Assembly (NCBI GenBank): GCA_964496595.1
Contig: CAZCAI010000147.1
Span: 1 to 11,400, forward strand
From: JAAAOZ01 sp964496595
GTDB lineage: Bacteria > Chloroflexota > Anaerolineae > B4-G1 > SLSP01
Reading direction: 5' to 3'
Length of the DNA: 11,400 nt
In this document: positions 7,989 through 11,400 of the stretch, piece by piece
Layout of the letters: each line of letters opens with the position of its first letter
How positions within the stretch are numbered: position 1 is the first letter of the stretch
Position numbers and translations under genes: made by a program
Notes under the pieces: generated by a model
Told to the model about the DNA's origin: nothing
The model's input: only the letters and a program-made list of their open reading frames with translations
The model's database searches: none

Positions 7989-8058
7989 ATAGGATATAAT
8001 TGCAAGATGGGAAAACCCTATTCAGCAGGCCTTTCGTATCCGCGATGTAGAAATCTTC

Positions 8059-8085
8059 CGGCGGGATGTGGCGCCATCAACGCCG
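8059..8085. repeat. Hairpin in the spacer
   Basis: CGGCG (8059-8063) pairs with CGCCG (8081-8085), and inside it GATG (8065-8068) with CATC (8075-8078), plus one more G-C pair, with small bulges. Function unknown; no T run follows on either strand. Confidence 0.45.
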
Positions 8086-8126
8086 ATAGAAGGCTGCTTG
8101 CTCAAACCCATGGTCAAATCCCTGAA

Positions 8127-8147
8127 CCGTGATAGACTGAATCACGG
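8127..8147. repeat. Perfect 7-bp hairpin upstream of rmlD
   Basis: CCGTGAT (8127-8133) and ATCACGG (8141-8147) form a perfect inverted repeat around the seven-base AGACTGA. It lies about 65 bases before the rmlD start, so an operator or leader hairpin is possible; a chance dyad cannot be excluded. Confidence 0.45.
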
Positions 8148-8198
8148 CCCAGAAATCAACACAAAGCATTTGTCATTTGTCGCTTTGCCATTTTGCAC

Positions 8199-8213
8199 GA
8201 GGAGACTGCCAAG
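8199..8213 (+). promoter_or_regulatory. Ribosome binding site of rmlD
   Basis: GAGGAG at 8199-8204 lies nine bases before ATG 8214. It decides the start: an in-frame alternative seven codons upstream (8193) would lie ahead of this site and lacks its own. Confidence 0.85.
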
Positions 8214-9053
8214 ATGAAAATCCTACTCACCGGCCACCAAGGCCAACTGGGACGCACGCTCCTGCCCTTGCTCGCCGAGCACGAGGTACAGGGGATGGAT
8301 CTGCCGGAGCACGACATCATCGACCGCGAGGACGTGACTTCGCTCATCCGCGAGTTCCGGCCCGACCTGATCCTCCATCCGGCGGCGATGACGGACGTCG
8401 ATGGCTGCGCGCGCGATCCGCAGGCCGCCTACCACGTCAACGGGATGGGGACGCAGAATTTGGCGTTGGCCGCCGCCGATGTCGACGCGGAGATGCTCTA
8501 CGTCAGCACGAACGAGGTCTTCGACGGCGTGGGGGCGGCGCCGTATTACGAGTGGGCCGCGCGCCGTCCGCCCAATCCCTACGGGCGCTCGAAGCTGGCG
8601 GGCGAATGGTACACGCAAAACCTGCTCACACGCTTCTACATCGTGCGCACGGCGTGGCTTTACGCCGAGGGCGGGCGCAACTTCCCGCACAAGATCATCC
8701 AACTGGCCGATGAGCGCGGCGCGCTGCGCGTCGTCACCGACGAGGTCGGCAATCCCACCTACGTCAAGGACTTGGCGACGGCCATCGTCCAATTGATCCC
8801 CACGCACGCCTACGGCATCTATCACCTGGTCAACGAGGGTGCTGCGTCGCGCTACGAATTCGCGCAGGAGATTCTGCGCCTCAGCGGGCGCGAGGCGATC
8901 CCCGTCGCGCCGATCACGTCGGATGCGTTCGAGCGGGCCAGCACGCCGCCGCCCTATGCCCCGATGCTCAACCACGCGGCCGCCGCCCTGGGCATCCGCC
9001 TACGTCCGTGGCAAGCTGCGCTGGCGGACTTTTTACAGGCGACCGGTTACTAG
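8214..9053 (+). CDS. rmlD: dTDP-4-dehydrorhamnose reductase (RmlD/RfbD family)
   Basis: A 279-residue extended short-chain dehydrogenase, near the usual RmlD length. It catalyses the last step of dTDP-L-rhamnose synthesis, reducing dTDP-4-dehydro-L-rhamnose with NAD(P)H in the cytoplasm. Visible motifs are the dinucleotide loop GHQGQLG (7-13), HPAAMTDVD (55-63), STNEVFDG (98-105, the family's S-T-x-x-V-F-D-G), the catalytic YGRSK (123-127), RTAWLY (145-150) and TDEVGNPTYVKDLA (175-188). No rmlA, B or C is in the window, so the precursor must come from elsewhere. The next gene, across the gap, is a GT2 enzyme of the kind that transfers rhamnose, which supports the role. Related sugar-nucleotide reductases share the fold, so substrate is likely but not proven. 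Confidence 0.88.
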   Translation: MKILLTGHQGQLGRTLLPLLAEHEVQGMDLPEHDIIDREDVTSLIREFRPDLILHPAAMTDVDGCARDPQAAYHVNGMGTQNLALAAADVDAEMLYVSTNEVFDGVGAAPYYEWAARRPPNPYGRSKLAGEWYTQNLLTRFYIVRTAWLYAEGGRNFPHKIIQLADERGALRVVTDEVGNPTYVKDLATAIVQLIPTHAYGIYHLVNEGAASRYEFAQEILRLSGREAIPVAPITSDAFERASTPPPYAPMLNHAAAALGIRLRPWQAALADFLQATGY

Positions 9054-9054
9054 T

Positions 9055-9077
9055 CGAATCGACGAATGGGCGAATCA
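9055..9077 (+). repeat. Short CGAAT octamer tandem repeat at the gap edge
   Basis: CGAATCGA, CGAATGGG and CGAATCA follow head to tail directly after the rmlD stop and run into the N stretch. A longer array could be hidden in the gap and could be the reason the assembly broke here. Confidence 0.5.
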
Positions 9078-9177
9078 NNNNNNNNNNNNNNNNNNNNNNN
9101 NNNNNNNNNNNNNNNNNNNNNNNNNNNNNNNNNNNNNNNNNNNNNNNNNNNNNNNNNNNNNNNNNNNNNNNNNNNNN
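9078..9177. other. Scaffold gap of 100 N
   Basis: Exactly 100 unknown bases, the customary placeholder for a gap of unknown length. The true distance between rmlD and the glycosyltransferase is therefore unknown, and additional genes could be missing. Confidence 0.98.
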
Positions 9178-10116
9178 ATTATCCCCAACTGGAACGGCGC
9201 GCATCATCTGTCCACGTGCTTAGATAGCCTGGCGGCCCAGACCTTCATCGATCACGAGGTCATCGTCGTGGACAACGCCTCGGAGGATGATTCGTTAGAT
9301 GTGCTGGCGCGCTATCCTAACGTGCGCGTGCTGGCCTTGGATGAAAATCGCGGCTTCACGGGCGCGTGTAATGCCGGTTTTCGCGCCGCCGCCGGGGAGA
9401 TCCAGGCGCTGCTCAATAACGACACCGAGGTCGATCCCGACTGGTTGACGCACGTCGCCGCCGCCTTCGCCGCGCATCCAGAGGTGGGGCTGGCGGCCTC
9501 CAAGATGCTGCTCTTCGACCGGCGCGACACCTTCCACACGGCGGGCGATTACGTCACCCTGGATGGGCTGGCGCACAATCGCGGCGTCTGGCAGCCGGAT
9601 CGCGGGCTGTACGATCACCCGGCCTACGTCTTCAGCGCCTGCGGGGGGAGCGCGGCTTATCGTCGCGCGATGTTAGACGAGATCGGCCTGTTAGATGATG
9701 CGTTCTTCTTCTCCTTCGAGGATGTGGATCTGGCGTGGCGCGCCCAGTTGTCGGGATGGCGCTGCCTCTACGAACCGCGGGCCGTTGTCTATCACAAGCT
9801 CAAGGCCTCCGGCGGCGGCGTCACCGCCTCGTTTCACGACGCACGCAATCGCATCTGGACGCTGGCGAAGAATTATCCGGCGGATTTATGGCGCGCTCAC
9901 AAGCGCGAGGTCATCGCCGCCCAATGGCGGATTGCGCGCGAGGCGCTGCGGGCGTGGCGCGGGGAGGCCGCGCGCGCTACGTTGCGCGGGCTGTTCGCCG
10001 GGCTGATCACGCTCCCCCAACTACGAAAAAAGCGGCGGGCCATTCAAGCCCGCCGCATCGTCGATGTTGCGTATCTGCGCCGCCTGATGACGCCGCCTTA
10101 TGAGATTCCGCTCTGA
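9178..10116 (+). CDS. GT2 family glycosyltransferase, rhamnosyltransferase-like (5' end in gap)
   Basis: The visible 312 residues are nearly a full protein; only the start codon and a few residues before IIPNWNG should be missing. GT-A fold signs, counted from the first visible residue: IIPNWNG (1-7), EVIVVDNASEDDS (27-39), NRGFTGACNAGF (57-68), the metal/nucleotide motif LLNNDTEVD (78-86), the ACGGSAAYRR acceptor loop (154-163), FFFSFEDVDLAWR (176-188) and VVYHKLKAS (203-211). This pattern matches WbbL-like rhamnosyltransferases, which add rhamnose from dTDP-rhamnose to lipid-linked or polysaccharide acceptors at the inner membrane face; the upstream rmlD agrees. A basic C-terminal tail (about 283-303) may touch membrane. 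The 3' codons contain a minus-strand terminator. Sugar and acceptor specificity are inferred. Confidence 0.85.
   Translation: MIPNWNGAHHLSTCLDSLAAQTFIDHEVIVVDNASEDDSLDVLARYPNVRVLALDENRGFTGACNAGFRAAAGEIQALLNNDTEVDPDWLTHVAAAFAAHPEVGLAASKMLLFDRRDTFHTAGDYVTLDGLAHNRGVWQPDRGLYDHPAYVFSACGGSAAYRRAMLDEIGLLDDAFFFSFEDVDLAWRAQLSGWRCLYEPRAVVYHKLKASGGGVTASFHDARNRIWTLAKNYPADLWRAHKREVIAAQWRIAREALRAWRGEAARATLRGLFAGLITLPQLRKKRRAIQARRIVDVAYLRRLMTPPYEIPL
10026..10056 (-). terminator. Intrinsic terminator for the minus-strand galE transcript, inside the glycosyltransferase gene
   Basis: GCGGCGGGC (10032-10040) and GCCCGCCGC (10048-10056) form a perfect 9-bp GC-rich stem with loop CATTCAA. On the minus strand the stem is followed immediately by six T (complement of A 10026-10031), the classic Rho-independent layout. 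No T run follows on the plus strand. It lies about 190 bases past the galE stop and overlaps codons KKRRAIQARR of the convergent gene. Confidence 0.8.
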
Positions 10117-10248
10117 CGCAGTTTTGGCCTCCTTGCTTGTCTGTTTTCTCATCACCCCGGTACAAAACTGCCAAGGCGTTGTTTCACGATTCCCAAAAGT
10201 AGACTTGCATTGTCACACAAGCGAATTCGCAATCCGTGACCGACACCG
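10117..10248. other. Spacer between convergent glycosyltransferase and galE, with dyads
   Basis: No gene is seen. GCAGTTTTG (10118-10126) and CAAAACTGC (10163-10171) are perfect 9-base inverted repeats 36 bases apart, starting one base past the glycosyltransferase stop. The palindrome GCGAATTCGC (10221-10230) is framed by GTCAC (10212-10216) and GTGAC (10236-10240). TGTTTCAC (10180-10187) pairs with GTGAAACA (10260-10267), the latter in the galE 3' codons. None has a T run typical of a terminator for the plus strand. Confidence 0.5.
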
Positions 10249-11247
10249 CTACGCTACAAGTGAAACACGCCCGTAGCCATCAGGATGCGTGCGATGCCAC
10301 TCCCACGCGCTGGCGATGATGTCCCGCAGCGCCGGGATCTGGGGCGCCCAGCCAAGCAACTCGCGGGCGCGGCTCGCATCCGCCACTAAGATCGCGGCAT
10401 CCCCCGGACGACGCGGGGCCACCTCCGCCGGGATAGGATGGCCGGTCACCTCGCGCGCCACCTCGATCACCTCTTTGACCGAGTAGCCGGCGCCGTTCCC
10501 CAAATTGCAGATCATTGTCGAGCGCTCCGCCAGCGCCTCCAGCGCCAAAATATGGGCCGAGGCCAGATCCAAGATGTGGATGTAATCGCGGATGCACGTG
10601 CCATCCGGCGTGGGATAGTCATCGCCGAAGATGTAGATCTGCTCGCGCTGGCCCAACGGCACCTGGAGCACCAACGGGATGAGGTGCGTCTCCGGCTCAT
10701 GAGCCTCGCCGCGCGCGGGCGGCGTCGCGCCGGCGGCGTTGAAATAGCGCAGCGCGGCGTAGCGCAGGTCGTGGATCTCGTGATACCAGTGGAGCGCCTG
10801 CTCCACCATTCGCTTCGATTGGCCGTAGACGCTCGCCGGCCCGATGGGATCGTCTTCTGTCAACGGCGCATCCTTCTTGCCCTCGTAGACGCCCGCCGTC
10901 GAGGAGAAGACAAAGCGCGGCACATCGTGCATCACCGCCGCTTCGATCAACGTCATACTCCCCATCACATTGTTACGGAAGAAGCGCCCCGGCTGCTCCA
11001 TCGATTCGCCGGCCTCGATGAAGGCCGCGAAGTGCAGCACCGCGTCGTAGAGCTGCGCGCCCAACGCCACATCCAAGGCCACGCGATCCAAAATATCCCC
11101 CCGGATGAAGTGCGCGCCCTCGGGCGCCGCCGCGCGATGGCCCTTGACCAGGCTATCGTAGACCGTCACCTCGTGGCCGGCCTGGAGCAACTGTGCCGTC
11201 ACCACGCTGCCGATGTATCCCGCCCCGCCTGCGACGAAAACTTTCAT
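10249..11247 (-). CDS. galE: UDP-glucose 4-epimerase
   Basis: A 332-residue extended short-chain dehydrogenase, the normal GalE length, interconverting UDP-glucose and UDP-galactose through a transient 4-keto sugar with bound NAD. The NAD loop GGAGYIGS is at 7-14 with D31 after the second strand; the catalytic set is SST 115-117 and YGQSK 141-145; further family motifs are LRYFNAAGA (166-174) and TPDGTCIRDYIHILDLA (213-229), the latter strongly GalE-like. The start ATG at 11245-11247 follows a GAGGAG (complement of 11254-11259) at six bases. It is convergent to the rmlD/GT2 genes and apparently ends at the terminator inside the GT2 gene. It would supply galactose units for the same surface polysaccharides. 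Epimerases acting on N-acetylated sugars are related, but the motif set favours GalE. Confidence 0.93.
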   Translation of the reverse strand: MKVFVAGGAGYIGSVVTAQLLQAGHEVTVYDSLVKGHRAAAPEGAHFIRGDILDRVALDVALGAQLYDAVLHFAAFIEAGESMEQPGRFFRNNVMGSMTLIEAAVMHDVPRFVFSSTAGVYEGKKDAPLTEDDPIGPASVYGQSKRMVEQALHWYHEIHDLRYAALRYFNAAGATPPARGEAHEPETHLIPLVLQVPLGQREQIYIFGDDYPTPDGTCIRDYIHILDLASAHILALEALAERSTMICNLGNGAGYSVKEVIEVAREVTGHPIPAEVAPRRPGDAAILVADASRARELLGWAPQIPALRDIIASAWEWHRTHPDGYGRVSLVA

Positions 11248-11253
11248 ATAAGA

Positions 11254-11259
11254 CTCCTC
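11254..11259 (-). promoter_or_regulatory. Ribosome binding site of galE
   Basis: Reads GAGGAG on the minus strand, six bases before the ATG. A second GAGGAG lies a little further upstream on the same strand (complement of 11265-11270). No convincing -35/-10 pair is seen in the remaining upstream bases. Confidence 0.75.
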
Positions 11260-11334
11260 TAACTCTCCTCGTTTGCTCTGGGATGATTTAGGAAAGGCTC
11301 TTATTAGTTTTTTGGTGAAATGTTGTGTGATCCC

Positions 11335-11385
11335 GGACTGAAGTCCTGAGACAGGCGCTAACGCGCCAAGCGACCGCCTACGCGG
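11335..11385. repeat. Triple-hairpin intergenic repeat
   Basis: Three hairpins in a row: GGACT-GA-AGTCC (11335-11346), GGCGC-TAAC-GCGCC (11354-11367) and CCGC-CTAC-GCGG (11374-11385). Such arrays are typical of dispersed, extragenic palindromic repeats. The first hairpin resembles the core at 7821-7832. The element may continue beyond the window edge. It lies upstream of galE, beyond about 85 bases of leader. Confidence 0.6.
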
Positions 11386-11400
11386 GCGCGGGAGCCTTCC

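Larger units (their letters stand above)
7828..8213. other. Gene-free, hairpin-rich spacer between the signalling and polysaccharide genes
   Basis: I find no convincing gene in these 386 bases. The only open frame (7950-8132, 60 codons) has no RBS, no family resemblance and runs through several hairpins. The stretch holds the 100-bp nested inverted-repeat unit (7889-7988), further hairpins at 8059-8085 and 8127-8147, a TATAAT hexamer at 7995-8000 without a good -35 box, and two CATTTGT heptamers at 8167-8180 shortly before the rmlD RBS. It must contain the promoter for rmlD unless transcription runs through from upstream. Confidence 0.7.

Noticed and set aside
7995..8000. TATAAT as a promoter -10 box
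   Set aside because: No matching -35 box at 16-18 bases, and the nearest gene start is over 200 bases away; kept only as a note in the spacer entry.
7950..8132. Small plus-strand frame of 60 codons in the spacer
   Set aside because: No RBS, runs through three hairpins, and the translation resembles no protein I recognise.
7889..8147. CRISPR array or integron attC site
   Set aside because: No regularly spaced direct repeats are present, and the inverted-repeat ends lack attC core-site features.
8839..9077. Joining the frame before the gap to the glycosyltransferase
   Set aside because: The sequence before the N run in that frame is out of frame within rmlD; the apparent continuity is made only by the Ns.

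Overview
The window looks like a piece of a scaffold from a GC-rich bacterium, most likely a Chloroflexota (Anaerolineae-like) metagenome-assembled genome. This rests on the gene styles (a soluble-adenylyl-cyclase-like cyclase/STAND/TPR protein, an nSTAND1/WD40 giant, an RmlD with an STNEVFDG motif), the coding GC and the many small hairpin repeats between genes. The taxonomic call is inference. One 100-N scaffold gap (9078-9177) cuts the 5' end of a glycosyltransferase gene.

Left region (35-7827, + strand) is a signalling cassette. First comes a class III nucleotide cyclase with two cyclase domains followed by a STAND/AAA_16-type NTPase. Its TPR C-terminal half is now a separate reading frame (2543-4120), split off by a 120-bp in-frame insert with three stop codons and an internal pair of 13-bp inverted repeats. 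Fourteen bases after the TPR gene begins a 1230-residue nSTAND1 NTPase with one transmembrane segment and 14 WD40-like repeats. Tight spacing and shared strand suggest one operon joining cyclic-nucleotide signalling to STAND-type sensing.

Middle (7828-8213) is a 386-bp gene-free stretch rich in hairpins. It includes a 100-bp unit closed by a perfect 9-bp inverted repeat that encloses three smaller hairpins.

Right region (8214-11247) is cell-surface polysaccharide metabolism: an RmlD-type dTDP-4-dehydrorhamnose reductase, then (across the gap) a GT2 rhamnosyltransferase-like enzyme, and convergent to these a galE-like UDP-glucose 4-epimerase. A textbook intrinsic terminator for the minus-strand galE transcript lies inside the 3' coding sequence of the opposing glycosyltransferase. 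The window ends (11335-11385) in three consecutive small hairpins, the first of which shares its core with the hairpin overlapping the stop codon of the nSTAND gene.
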